Of a DNA stretch of 64,000 nt, positions 1-8,612 are shown piece by piece; within the stretch, counting starts at the first letter, position 1, and every line of letters starts with the position of its first letter. The notes beneath the pieces were generated by a model. That model made no database searches. It saw only the letters and a program-made list of their open reading frames with translations, and was not told where the DNA came from. The stretch is taken from NCBI RefSeq assembly GCF_023656515.1, contig NZ_JAMOFV010000006.1, positions 1,587,242 to 1,651,241 on the forward strand. The letters are read 5' to 3'. The position numbers were made by a program, and so were the translations under genes. This stretch comes from Clostridium swellfunianum (GTDB taxonomy: Bacteria; Bacillota; Clostridia; Clostridiales; Clostridiaceae).

Positions 1-675
1 TTCACGAGTTTCCTCTAAAGCAGCCATGAGCCTCCAGCCTATAAAGCGCTTAACATCCTTGTCTGAAGCGTATTTATGTACCTTTTCAGCATCCTTTATC
101 TCCAGTGCTTTAAAGTAGATATTCTCACCTGTCATCTTGTGAAATATACTTGCATTTGTATCCTTTTCAATAGAATATACATAGTGAGGCATATCCATAT
201 TATAGTAGTGCTTAGTAAATTGCCCTTCAATCTTCATTCCTACCCGTTCTGCCACGTGCTGAGATGGGTAATTGTTATCTCTTATAATGCTTACAACCTT
301 ATCTTTGTTAAGAGTGTTAAAAGCATATTCTTTGCAAGCCTTGGCAGCCTCTAAAGCATAGCCTTTATGCCAGTGCTTCCTCTTAAGAAGGTATCCTATT
401 TCTAGTTCTTCCTTATCTTCTACCTTTTGAACAGTTAACCCCACCTGACCTATAAATTCCTCGGTATCCTTATCAATCACTGCCCAAAGGCCAAATCCAT
501 GTTTTTCATAATTATTGAGCTGCCAATCAAGCCAATTCTGAACCTCCTCATCGCTAAATGCATGCTCGTAGGCATACATAGTTTCGGAGTCCTGTAGTAT
601 TTCGCAAAGGTCTGCATAATCGTTTTGGGTCATTTCCCTCAGATAGGTTCTTTGGGTTTCTATAATTTTTTTCAT
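1..675 (-). CDS. GNAT N-acetyltransferase, apparently tandem-domain, truncated by window edge
   Basis: The frame starts at ATG 675 and stays open to base 1, so the 3' end is missing. The first ~170 residues read as a RimJ/RimL-type acetyltransferase: an N-terminal strand with REMTQNDYADL, a central GQVGLTVQ strand, the acetyl-CoA loop region EIGYLLKRKHWHKGYALEA, and RDNNYPSQHVAERVGMK near the domain end. After residue ~185 a second GNAT-like beginning follows (YFKALEIKDAEKVHKYASD), which suggests a two-domain protein. The family transfers acetyl from acetyl-CoA to amines of proteins or small molecules; the substrate here cannot be told. An AT-rich spacer with no other credible gene separates it from the heme oxygenase gene. 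Confidence 0.8.
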   Translation of the reverse strand, partial: MKKIIETQRTYLREMTQNDYADLCEILQDSETMYAYEHAFSDEEVQNWLDWQLNNYEKHGFGLWAVIDKDTEEFIGQVGLTVQKVEDKEELEIGYLLKRKHWHKGYALEAAKACKEYAFNTLNKDKVVSIIRDNNYPSQHVAERVGMKIEGQFTKHYYNMDMPHYVYSIEKDTNASIFHKMTGENIYFKALEIKDAEKVHKYASDKDVKRFIGWRLMAALEETRE

Positions 676-825
676 AATTTTTTCTCCCCATATTTGCCTT
701 TTGATTTTAATTTCCTACTGGTATATTCTGTTCTATAGCAAAAAATCCTTCTTAATTTAGAATTATGTAAAATAAAAATACTCCAAAGCTTTATATCCTT
801 CATTAATTTCCTTAGAAAACAAACA

Positions 826-847
826 AAGCCCTTGAAATCAAGAGCTT
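826..847 (-). terminator. Intrinsic terminator after heme oxygenase gene
   Basis: Read on the minus strand, AAGCTCTTGA pairs with TCAAGGGCTT (10 bp with one G-U) and is followed by a T-rich stretch (TTTGTTTGTTTT). It lies about 65 bases after the heme oxygenase stop and ahead of the GNAT gene. It also argues against a 77-codon reading frame that crosses it. Confidence 0.65.
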
Positions 848-911
848 GCGTTTGACTACCTATTAAATTTGTCTGTAATAATTCTTTATTTAAGCAATAT
901 TTCAATATGTT

Positions 912-1547
912 TTACTTAGCAGAATATAGCTTTGCATCCAACTCATTTGAAATAGCTATATTATAAATGTAAACATTGCTTATTTCTATAGCAAATAAGT
1001 TTTGCATGTGTTCAGATAAATTTAACTTCTCGAAATTCTTGTGATATTCCATTACATAATCTCTGACACTTCCAATATTGGGTTGCAAATAATAGTTTAG
1101 TGCATCTTCAGGAATACCATAGCTTTTAGTTAGTATTTCCGGGAACATTCTTCCACCAAATAAATCCGCGATAAATCTAACATAAGCATAGGTTACAATT
1201 AGCTCTGGATGTTCTTTATTTACTTCATGTATTCTTGCCACACATGCTTCTGTAGAAGGCAATAACTTCATTTCTGATAATTTATCACCAGCCAGAACTT
1301 CTAAATCCTTTTTTATCAATTCAGATCTATACAATTCTTTCGTAGCAAAATATTTAATGCTTTCATGGTCTAAATGCTCATCCAGAGAATCCTCTATAGC
1401 CTTATACATAACCTGTAAATTAAAGATATATTCAATGTAACTTTCCTTACTTGCTTTACCTTCAAGCAATCTCTTAATAAAACCACTTTTTTCAGATGCT
1501 AAATGCAATGCTTTGGTATTGTTTCTTATATCTATCATAAAATCCAT
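912..1547 (-). CDS. Heme oxygenase (biliverdin-producing type)
   Basis: The 211-aa protein has the all-helical heme oxygenase pattern. His15 in TKALHLASE is at the place of the proximal heme ligand. The distal helix shows YVRFIADLFGG (residues 122-132), matching the family's glycine-bearing LGDLSGG segment. Heme oxygenases open heme with O2 and an electron donor to give biliverdin, CO and iron. In an anaerobe the role may be iron release from host heme or removal of heme and oxygen. The start is supported by GAGGTGA a few bases upstream. It is a single-gene unit with its own promoter and a Fur-box-like palindrome, which points to iron-responsive expression. No heme importer genes are adjacent. 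HemT-type clostridial heme oxygenases are the closest family I recognise. Confidence 0.85.
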   Translation of the reverse strand: MDFMIDIRNNTKALHLASEKSGFIKRLLEGKASKESYIEYIFNLQVMYKAIEDSLDEHLDHESIKYFATKELYRSELIKKDLEVLAGDKLSEMKLLPSTEACVARIHEVNKEHPELIVTYAYVRFIADLFGGRMFPEILTKSYGIPEDALNYYLQPNIGSVRDYVMEYHKNFEKLNLSEHMQNLFAIEISNVYIYNIAISNELDAKLYSAK

Positions 1548-1588
1548 AAATACTCACCTCATTTTATAATTATTATTAACATTCTAAT

Positions 1589-1649
1589 TGATAGTAATTA
1601 TCTATTAATAATATAACTTAGTTATACCACTCGCTATTATCATTGTCAA
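1589..1649 (-). promoter_or_regulatory. Promoter with Fur-box-like operator for the heme oxygenase gene
   Basis: On the minus strand there is TTGACA (1644-1649), a 17-base spacer, and TATAAC (1621-1626). Just downstream, at 1589-1603, is TGATAGTAATTATCT, which matches the 7-1-7 Fur consensus TGATAATNATTATCA at all but two positions. The palindrome sits across or just after the expected transcription start, a position suited to repression. Confidence 0.75.
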
Positions 1650-1756
1650 TTGTATTTTGAACTTTATTTGTATATATGGGTATTTTTTACTAATTATCTA
1701 TAGCATCCTTTTAATTTCTCTATTCTTTTCACTACCTAGTGATAAATTATAAAAAA

Positions 1757-1781
1757 CAGCTATAGCATTCTGCTATAGCTG
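1757..1781 (-). terminator. Intrinsic terminator overlapping the end of the DUF2268 gene
   Basis: On the minus strand, CAGCTATAGCA, a 3-base loop and TGCTATAGCTG are followed by TTTTTTATAA. The stop codon of the protease gene lies inside the 3' arm, so gene end and terminator are merged. Confidence 0.85.
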
Positions 1782-2608
1782 CTGCCAGATAAAATTTTAT
1801 CTGAATCTATGTTTATAAGCTTATCAAATCCGATGACAGGATTATTCTTTAAAAAGGACTTAATTATTTCATATCCAAAATAATAGCCTGCACACCACGG
1901 TATTTCTAAAGACTTATCACCAAACATATACCTTTCCTGTACTGATCTATCGGTACTATCTAATACCAAGCTGTACTTTCTCCAAAGCCTTTCATCCTCT
2001 GAATTGGTTAAAGGACTCAACCATTTTGGTTCTAAAAAGCTATATAGGCTGCAGGCAAATGCATCCGCCTGGCCTTCGTTAATTAGATATTCCAGCAAGT
2101 CGCCTTTCGCAGCTCCTCTTAAGACATACCAATTATGTCCCCACACGCTATGATGGTATTCATGGGCCATCACATAGGGTATCCACTTATCAAAATCTTT
2201 AGCTAAAGTATTAATATTGATTAGAATATTACCAAACACATTGGCGCCTATTACGCCGTTCTGAAGGTTTTTAACAGTGGAATTCTCGTCATCTAAAGGA
2301 TAAAAAGCAATAACCATTTCATCATCATCCTGCTTCACAAGCTCACTGCTAATCCTAGTAAATTCGGCAGCAAGCTCTTCGAAATCTATATCAGCAAAAA
2401 TATCCAGCTGCTTTTTTAGGGCTTCAATGTCCTTTATGGGCTTCGGTTTCATAAAGGAACAATCAAAGGGTGCCCACTGAGAAATTTCGCTCCAATAAGG
2501 TTTAATCATATTTTCTTCCCAAAGCTTATCAAAATTAGAGTTACCTTTCAGAGTAGCTTCAACATATACTTTGGCACTAGCTAATGTATTTATAAACTTA
2601 AACTTCAT
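1760..2608 (-). CDS. DUF2268-type zinc metalloprotease
   Basis: The protein is 282 aa from ATG 2608. A GTG four codons upstream is possible but has no better ribosome site. The HEYHH motif at residues ~149-153 is the zinc-binding HExxH, and NEGQAD (~177-182) supplies the expected downstream glutamate ligand. These mark the DUF2268 family of putative Zn-dependent proteases. No signal peptide or membrane segment is visible, so a cytoplasmic protein is likely. Substrate is unknown. The gene stands alone between the heme oxygenase gene and the hexosaminidase operon, with a terminator fused to its 3' end. Confidence 0.8.
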   Translation of the reverse strand: MKFKFINTLASAKVYVEATLKGNSNFDKLWEENMIKPYWSEISQWAPFDCSFMKPKPIKDIEALKKQLDIFADIDFEELAAEFTRISSELVKQDDDEMVIAFYPLDDENSTVKNLQNGVIGANVFGNILININTLAKDFDKWIPYVMAHEYHHSVWGHNWYVLRGAAKGDLLEYLINEGQADAFACSLYSFLEPKWLSPLTNSEDERLWRKYSLVLDSTDRSVQERYMFGDKSLEIPWCAGYYFGYEIIKSFLKNNPVIGFDKLINIDSDKILSGSSYSRML

Positions 2609-2753
2609 ACTATTTACCACACCCTATTCCATTTAATGGTATAGTTTAATTGTAATAGTTTTAAAATGGATTTAATAGGGAAAGTTTAGTTATAAGTAGT
2701 TTTTTATCATACCATGAATACCTTATGAACTTTGCCATATATATGATTATTAA

Positions 2754-2780
2754 AGCTCATAGCTTAAAAAGCTATGAGCT
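2754..2780 (-). terminator. Hairpin after the GH84 gene
   Basis: A perfect 11-bp inverted repeat (AGCTCATAGCT / AGCTATGAGCT) lies ~25 bases after the GH84 stop. On the minus strand it is followed by TTTAATAATC, a weak U-tract. It probably ends the GH3-GH84 transcript. Confidence 0.65.
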
Positions 2781-2806
2781 CCAAATACTTGTTAACCTAT
2801 TAGAAT

Positions 2807-5800
2807 TTACTCATATGTTGGAATTAACTCATAGATGACAGGTTTTATACTGTTACCAACCCACTTAATACTAATTTGATTAATGTCCTTACCAACAGTA
2901 AAATTGTTATAGCCTTGTGAGAGAGTTCCTATTTGTACCACATTGTTGCTACTATCTCTGACTTCAACAACTGCGTTGGAGATAGCCGCGCAGTCCTGGA
3001 GTATCAATATTTTCTCTACATGCTTAGCTGTTGCGAAGTCAAGCATAAGTTTATCCTCTGCTGTTGGCACACTGGCAGCCTTATATGCAGTATCAATGTT
3101 GTGGTCTGCCATATTCAGTACTCCGAAACCTGTTTGACCATCAGGAGTTCCACTTATGGTTATGTCTCCAGCCTTGCGGTTTACTGAGAACTCACGTACC
3201 TTTAACCAATCTGAGTCGTTTTGCAAAGCTTTGTACCTTAAATATCTTGCCTTTATTGCCAGCCCCTCTAAGGAAATTTCCCTTTGAGTGAGATTATCTG
3301 TTAAAGCTGTCCACGTGCTATTATCGGTGGAATATTCAACAACACCCTTTTTAGTATAGTCTGTGTCACCCCAAGGCGAACCCATCAGTATATTTACAGT
3401 CTTAACATCTTTAACCTCTCCAAGATCAACTCCAAAATAGTCTCCCGTATTTTGTGATCTTGCTGTCCAATAGAATGTGTTTGCATCATTATCAGTCATT
3501 CTATCAGCAGTATAGTTTTTATAGGTGTTAAAGGATGAGAGTGTTGAGGTCACTTCTGGCTTAGTTGTTCCTACTGAGAATTCTCTTACCTGTATCCAGT
3601 ACGGTTCATAACCTTCTGCACATCTTAATCTTATATATTGTGCTTTTACAGAAATATTGTTCAAAGTTATATCCGGAACACTTTGTTTCTCTGTTAGTGC
3701 CGTCCAATTAACATTATCAAGAGAATATTCAACAATGGCATTTCTCATATAGTCACTTGCCTTTGTATCTTTTCCCATTAAAATGTGTATGGTGTATATG
3801 TCAGTAGGTTTTCCAAGGTCTATCCCAAAGTAGTCCCCTGTTTTTGGATTCCTGTCTGTCCAATACCATGTATTATTATTACCATCTACCATTTTGTCGA
3901 GATTATAATCCGAATAAGTTCCAATGGTGGAGAAGGTTCTTATCCTACCAATATTTATACACTTATCGTATTCATTTAAGGCTTTTTCTATAAAAGGCAC
4001 TATAACCTTTGAGCCTATAACCAGGTTAATTGCTTTTGCCTGACTGTATGCTTTTCCGGCTTCACTTCTGTACTTCCAAGCAGACTCTGTATTCTTATTT
4101 GCTAATGCTGTCATCATGTTAGTTGCAGCTATACCTGAAGTTCCAAGAGCCTCAAGCTTTGTGAGATAGTTGTCTGTTTCAGCAAGGAAGCCTTTGTTTG
4201 CAAAGTTATTACGCAAATCTGAAGGTGCCTTTTGTACCTTCTCAAATTCCTTTATAAGAGCTGCTGCTGTTTTCTTAAGAGAATTCAAATCAGAACTATT
4301 AAAGTTATTCCAGAATTCATCAGCAATTGGTTTTAATGAAGTAGATTCCTGACTGCTTAATTTAGATGACCTAGCGCTGTCGGAGAAGGTGAACAAAGAA
4401 TCAGCTACATTAGGGCCGAAATCTTTGATTGCCCTCATCCAGGAATCATCAGCATTATATGCCTTTGGATTCCAGTTATAATCACCTATTGTGAAAACAG
4501 GAATTTTGGAGGCTTCTGCTTCATTCATAGGGTTAGAAATTATACCTACTATTCCATTGTCAGAAAGCGCAGGGTCTAATCCCTTTTCAGGGCCCATTAG
4601 CAATTGGTTTCTGCAGTAGTCATTAACAGGGTAGTTGTACCATATTAAAACTGGATGCTTCATAACTTCCTTTATAGTTTTTGCCTGATCAGCAGTTATG
4701 GCCGCAGGCACTACAGCAGGTCCAGTCCACATAAATACAACCTCAGGGTCTGTAAGTTCAGCCATCCTGTCCAGGTATGGAGTATGCTTAGCCACATAAT
4801 ACTCTGTAGGAACAGTTTCAAGAGGGTTTGCACCTGGATGAGTTTTGATGAACTCATTTTGAAACCTGTTAAGAAGATAAGCCTGAGCTGCAGCTGAAGG
4901 ATTAGGGTCCTTTCCGAACATTGCCTTATCCTGAGGATCTCTTAAACTAGGGTCAATATCATCAAGCAATATGGAAAAGGTTCTTATGCCTATATCCCAC
5001 ATTGCCTGAGCCTTGTTTACAAGTGCTTGAAAATCCTCATTACTTGAAAATTTCACAGTTAACCCTGGAGATATAGCAAAATTAAAATCTACATGATTTT
5101 CTTTCGCCTTATTAACAAGTTCCTGAATCTGAGCCAGTTTATCTGCTGGATATGGCTCTCTCCACATTTCTCTGTGGTATGGATCATCCTTTGGTGCGTA
5201 TATATAAGTATTCATCTTCATTCTTCCATAGAAGTCAAGCTGGTCAAGTCTGTTTTGGTGTGACCAAGGAGTGCCGTAGAAACCTTCTATTGAACCTCTG
5301 TATGGCATAGTTGGATAATCGCGCACTTCAACACTTGGAACCCATACATTATGTGTATTGCCCTTTATTATCTGTCTTAAGGTTTGAGCAGCATAGAAAG
5401 TACCTGTATTGTCCTTTCCTGCCAAAATTATATCTCTATTACCTTTGCTGTCTTTTCCCGCTGCCAGTACATACCCTTCTGCAGGTAGTTTATCCGGACC
5501 ATCTATACCAAGGGTTCCTAAGATTTTATCAGTACCAGGTATCTCAGACGGACCTCCTACCCAAACTGTAACTTGGTTGCTTACCTGAGGGTCTTCTGCC
5601 TTTTTTTCTACTATTTTCTTTACACCAGCTGATTTTAGTGTTTCCTTTACTACTTGCAGTGCATAGGAATCTGTTTTATCGCTGCTTACTAATCCAACTT
5701 CCGGTGTAATTTCAAACCCACCTGGATTTTGCTTTACAAGTTGAGGTGTTGGCGAAATGCTTAATTTGTACTGACCTGAGGAATTTGAGGTATCTGCAGC

Positions 5801-5884
5801 TAATGTGACATTAAACTTTATTAGGCTTGTAACCATCATACTTGCTGCGAGAAAGCTTACAAACCTTTTTGATGATCTAGTCAT
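2807..5884 (-). CDS. Secreted GH84 beta-N-acetylglucosaminidase with discoidin domains
   Basis: This 1025-aa protein begins with a signal peptide (basic start, hydrophobic residues 8-30). Next come a GH20-like N-terminal domain (~40-185) and a GH84 catalytic barrel. The barrel shows RGSIEGFYGTPWSH (196-209), YIYAPKDDPYH (228-238) and LLDDIDPS (307-314); the paired aspartates 308-309 are the expected catalytic pair for substrate-assisted cleavage of terminal beta-GlcNAc. After a helical linker (~510-645) there are two F5/8-type-C (discoidin) carbohydrate-binding modules (~650-770 and ~775-897) and a third beta-rich C-terminal domain. No LPXTG anchor is seen, so it is probably released. It resembles clostridial NagH/NagJ 'mu-toxin' type enzymes acting on mucin or glycoprotein glycans. 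It lies 28 bp after the GH3 gene, in one operon. Confidence 0.88.
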   Translation of the reverse strand: MTRSSKRFVSFLAASMMVTSLIKFNVTLAADTSNSSGQYKLSISPTPQLVKQNPGGFEITPEVGLVSSDKTDSYALQVVKETLKSAGVKKIVEKKAEDPQVSNQVTVWVGGPSEIPGTDKILGTLGIDGPDKLPAEGYVLAAGKDSKGNRDIILAGKDNTGTFYAAQTLRQIIKGNTHNVWVPSVEVRDYPTMPYRGSIEGFYGTPWSHQNRLDQLDFYGRMKMNTYIYAPKDDPYHREMWREPYPADKLAQIQELVNKAKENHVDFNFAISPGLTVKFSSNEDFQALVNKAQAMWDIGIRTFSILLDDIDPSLRDPQDKAMFGKDPNPSAAAQAYLLNRFQNEFIKTHPGANPLETVPTEYYVAKHTPYLDRMAELTDPEVVFMWTGPAVVPAAITADQAKTIKEVMKHPVLIWYNYPVNDYCRNQLLMGPEKGLDPALSDNGIVGIISNPMNEAEASKIPVFTIGDYNWNPKAYNADDSWMRAIKDFGPNVADSLFTFSDSARSSKLSSQESTSLKPIADEFWNNFNSSDLNSLKKTAAALIKEFEKVQKAPSDLRNNFANKGFLAETDNYLTKLEALGTSGIAATNMMTALANKNTESAWKYRSEAGKAYSQAKAINLVIGSKVIVPFIEKALNEYDKCINIGRIRTFSTIGTYSDYNLDKMVDGNNNTWYWTDRNPKTGDYFGIDLGKPTDIYTIHILMGKDTKASDYMRNAIVEYSLDNVNWTALTEKQSVPDITLNNISVKAQYIRLRCAEGYEPYWIQVREFSVGTTKPEVTSTLSSFNTYKNYTADRMTDNDANTFYWTARSQNTGDYFGVDLGEVKDVKTVNILMGSPWGDTDYTKKGVVEYSTDNSTWTALTDNLTQREISLEGLAIKARYLRYKALQNDSDWLKVREFSVNRKAGDITISGTPDGQTGFGVLNMADHNIDTAYKAASVPTAEDKLMLDFATAKHVEKILILQDCAAISNAVVEVRDSSNNVVQIGTLSQGYNNFTVGKDINQISIKWVGNSIKPVIYELIPTYE

Positions 5885-5912
5885 TCCTTTTTACACTTCC
5901 TTTTTTAATCTT

Positions 5913-7694
5913 CTAGTAACCTAGACCAAAACCATAATCAACTAAGCCTCTAATAGTCACGGGAAGTTTTCCAGTTGGGTTAACCTCACCAGTTAATACT
6001 CTGGCTAAAGCTTTTGTTGAGATAGCTTTATTACCATAGGTTGTAACATATCCATTAACCTGAGGGAAAGCAGTTAAGTCATAAGGATTTCTCATAGCTG
6101 CAACAATAACCGTCTTTCCGGCAGCTGTCAGAGCATCAACTAGATTTTTCTGAGGTATGTCTGCACTGGAGGAATATGTAGTAACAATTACAACATCAGC
6201 AGCATCTGCCTTTGTTTTAGCAGTATTAATCTGGGCAGTAGTTGGAGTAGCACTTGTTTGATAGGAACTGCTTGTAAAGCCCTTACTAGTAAGTTGATCT
6301 GATAGTAAAGCCGGATTTCCGGTAGCTGGACCTGTTACTAGTACTTTCGTCCCTTGCTTAAGCGGCAATATACTATTTTCATTTTTAATCAATGTTATAC
6401 TCTTATTTGTCAATTCATCAGCAAACTTTAAGTTTTCTGGGGTACCTATCTGGTTAAGCTTTTCAGTAGCTGCATAAGGATCGCTGAATAATCCGTTCTT
6501 CATTTTTACCTTTAGAATTCTAAATACAGATTCGTCAAGACGCTTCTTAGTTATTTCTCCGCTCTTTACTGCATTTAATACACCATTGTAGGCAACATCT
6601 ACATCTGGGGGATTTAATAATATATCCGCACCTGCCAAAACGGCCTCTGCAGCAACTCTGTCAGCTGGAACTACATTAGCTCCAGACATTCCAAGGCTGT
6701 CTGTAATGATAATTCCTTCATATCCGAGCTTGTTTCTAAGAAGGTCAGTCAATATAGGTTTTGAAAGAGTTGCAGGAAGTCCGGAGTTATCTAGAGCAGG
6801 TACAACTATATGAGCTGTCATTATTGAATCTATCCCTGTAGCTATTGCAGCCTTAAAAGGCTTTAAATCGATTTCATTAAGCGTTTGTAAATCATGATTT
6901 ATTATTGGAAGACCATAATGTGAATCTTTATTAGTATCCCCATGCCCAGGAAAGTGTTTAGCACTAGCTACAATATTTTGACTTTGATAACCCTTTATTT
7001 GGGCTGCTCCAAGCTGAGCTACTAGGTCAGCATTTTCTGATATGGAGCGAACACCGATAACTGGATTATCAGGATTTATATTAACATCAAGCACAGGAGC
7101 CAAGTCAAAATTTATGCCTAGTTTTCTTAGCTCAGAGCCCATGATGCTGGTCATCTTTGTTGCATAATCTACAGAGCGAGTTGCGCCCAAGGCCATGTTA
7201 CCTGGGAATACTGTTGCAGGCTCAGTTACCCTTGCCACAATTCCACCTTCCTGGTCTGTGGCTATAAGCAGTGGTATAGGCATTCTTTGGTCCATAGCTA
7301 TTTTCTGAATTCCATTAGAAAGAGCATTTACTTGTGCAAAATCAATAGGTGTACCAATATTATCAGTCCAGTTAAAGTAGATTACACCACCTATATGGTA
7401 CTTTTGTATTGCTTCTTCAAAGTTTTTTGCACCACGGTTATTATTTAAGTTCGTTTGTTCATAATTAGGATCTGTTGGTGTCTTTCCATAAACATGGATC
7501 ATAAATAGTTGTCCAACTTTTTCTTCAAGAGTCATATGTTGAATTTTACTTTCAATCCAGCCCCTTTGAGCCTTTTCATCTTTCCAACCTGGTTTCACTG
7601 GATCGGTAGTATCAGCATGAACATTAATAGCTGGTACTGCTAAGAGTAAGGATAAAGCCACAGAAAATGTTTTTAATAGATTACGTCTTTTCAT
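5913..7694 (-). CDS. Secreted GH3 beta-N-acetylhexosaminidase (NagZ-like, two-domain)
   Basis: The protein is 593 aa from ATG 7694, which has GGGAGG 8 bases upstream. A longer GTG frame from 7754 starts inside another ribosome site and is less likely. It has a signal peptide (MKRRNLLKTF to NVHA). The GH3 barrel carries KHFPGHGDTNKDSH (~246-259), whose Asp-His dyad is the NagZ acid/base signature, and IIITDSLGMSG with nucleophile Asp ~332. The C-terminal alpha/beta domain (~430-593) resembles YbbD-type enzymes. Expected activity is release of terminal beta-GlcNAc from peptidoglycan fragments or glycans outside the cell. It is the first gene of a two-gene operon with the GH84 enzyme and is preceded by a structured leader. 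Confidence 0.88.
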   Translation of the reverse strand: MKRRNLLKTFSVALSLLLAVPAINVHADTTDPVKPGWKDEKAQRGWIESKIQHMTLEEKVGQLFMIHVYGKTPTDPNYEQTNLNNNRGAKNFEEAIQKYHIGGVIYFNWTDNIGTPIDFAQVNALSNGIQKIAMDQRMPIPLLIATDQEGGIVARVTEPATVFPGNMALGATRSVDYATKMTSIMGSELRKLGINFDLAPVLDVNINPDNPVIGVRSISENADLVAQLGAAQIKGYQSQNIVASAKHFPGHGDTNKDSHYGLPIINHDLQTLNEIDLKPFKAAIATGIDSIMTAHIVVPALDNSGLPATLSKPILTDLLRNKLGYEGIIITDSLGMSGANVVPADRVAAEAVLAGADILLNPPDVDVAYNGVLNAVKSGEITKKRLDESVFRILKVKMKNGLFSDPYAATEKLNQIGTPENLKFADELTNKSITLIKNENSILPLKQGTKVLVTGPATGNPALLSDQLTSKGFTSSSYQTSATPTTAQINTAKTKADAADVVIVTTYSSSADIPQKNLVDALTAAGKTVIVAAMRNPYDLTAFPQVNGYVTTYGNKAISTKALARVLTGEVNPTGKLPVTIRGLVDYGFGLGY

Positions 7695-7714
7695 TAGGAA
7701 TCCTCCCTTTTTAT

Positions 7715-7747
7715 TTAATTTACATATGAATAGTTCCAATATTGCAT
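7715..7747 (-). CDS. Possible 10-codon leader peptide before the GH3 gene
   Basis: The frame MQYWNYSYVN has an excellent ribosome site (AGGAGGTGATAA just before ATG 7747). It ends ~20 bases before the real GH3 start, which has its own GGGAGG. It is unusually rich in aromatic residues. It lies after the leader hairpin, so it would act on translation rather than on that terminator. It could also be an accidental frame. Confidence 0.3.
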   Translation of the reverse strand: MQYWNYSYVN

Positions 7748-7783
7748 TTATCACCTCCTAAGAAATGACCTAAGTGTAGAGAC

Positions 7784-7844
7784 TTAAAAACAGAAGGCAT
7801 GAGCATTATAGGTATCTAAACCCTTTTGCTCATGCCTTCTGTTT
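7784..7844 (-). terminator. Terminator-like hairpin inside the GH3-GH84 leader (possible attenuator)
   Basis: An 18-bp perfect stem (AAACAGAAGGCATGAGCA / TGCTCATGCCTTCTGTTT) with a ~21-base loop is followed on the minus strand by TTTTTAAG. It lies between a good promoter (7871-7899) and the GH3 start, so transcripts from that promoter must pass it. It may also serve as the terminator for the sigma-factor gene upstream. Confidence 0.7.
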
Positions 7845-7870
7845 AAGAAGTTACACGCAACTTTAATATT

Positions 7871-7899
7871 ATTGTATCAAATATATACATAACTGTCAA
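7871..7899 (-). promoter_or_regulatory. Promoter for the GH3-GH84 operon
   Basis: On the minus strand, TTGACA (7894-7899), a 17-base spacer and TACAAT (7871-7876). Expected start of transcription is ~7864, giving a leader of ~170 bases before the GH3 start. Confidence 0.7.
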
Positions 7900-7989
7900 T
7901 TAATGTAATATAGTATTATAGCTGTATTTAACTTCTGAATTTAGAACCAGGAAAATAAAAATGCTGCGAAGCTTTGCCCTAACTGCTAT

Positions 7990-8574
7990 CTATAAACTCC
8001 TCCTCAAATATATACCAAGCTTCTGAATAACTTTTCTTTTTCTTGCAATTGCCTTATTATGTTCTATTCCTTTATCTTCAGCATATTTTCTTAGCGGAAC
8101 TCCTTTAAAATAAGTCAAATTAACAAACTCAATTTCTTCATCTGAGAGACGTTCTATAGCTTTTTTTAACTCTTTAAAGCTCTCTCTCTTAATTAAATCC
8201 TCTTCAAGATTATCAGGATCCTCCAAGAAATCCACATATTCCACTTCCTGAGAATCAGCGTTATGTACAGGCGCATTTATGCTTAATTCATTACCGATTT
8301 TAGCATTTATCCTTGCTGCGCACCTAATTTCATTTTTTATAGAATTAAAGGCATAGCTGCTGAAGGTATGTGAACCTATTTTATATTTCAGCACCGCCTT
8401 CATTAAGGCAATATTGCCAAGCTGAACCAGATCCTCAATATCATAGCTTCTAATGTTAGAGTTATTGGCAGTTTTATAGATAAAAGGTCTAAACTGTTTC
8501 ATAAGCTTGCCAAAATCCTCCTCACTGCCAGACTTTGCTCTTATTACACATGCTTCTATTTCGTTATGATTCAT
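7990..8574 (-). CDS. Sigma-70 family sigma factor, SOS-controlled promoter
   Basis: The protein has 194 aa. Residues ~20-95 match sigma region 2: FGKLMKQFRPFIYKTANN, YDIEDLVQLGNIALMKAV and FSSYAFNSIKNEIRCA, the last two being the core-binding and -10-recognition helices. Residues ~140-190 match region 4, with a helix-turn-helix around VPLRKYAEDKGIEHNKAIARKRKVI. It is too short for a housekeeping sigma factor and lacks an ECF-type region 4. It resembles accessory clostridial sigma factors such as the UviA/TcdR class in size and, in the UviA case, in SOS control, but I cannot assign it to that group. Its promoter has two LexA-type boxes. It lies after the dnaB/dnaD-like genes and before the hexosaminidase operon; its regulon is unknown. 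Confidence 0.8.
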   Translation of the reverse strand: MNHNEIEACVIRAKSGSEEDFGKLMKQFRPFIYKTANNSNIRSYDIEDLVQLGNIALMKAVLKYKIGSHTFSSYAFNSIKNEIRCAARINAKIGNELSINAPVHNADSQEVEYVDFLEDPDNLEEDLIKRESFKELKKAIERLSDEEIEFVNLTYFKGVPLRKYAEDKGIEHNKAIARKRKVIQKLGIYLRRSL

Positions 8575-8612
8575 ACAATACCCCCATTTTATACCTTATG
8601 TATTTTATTTTA

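Noticed and set aside
672..905. 77-codon minus-strand frame between the GNAT and heme oxygenase genes
   Set aside because: It crosses the heme oxygenase terminator hairpin, has no ribosome site and an unlikely composition.
7695..7754. 20-codon N-terminal extension of the GH3 protein from a GTG
   Set aside because: The GTG lies inside a ribosome-binding site. ATG 7694 has its own GGGAGG and begins a normal signal peptide.
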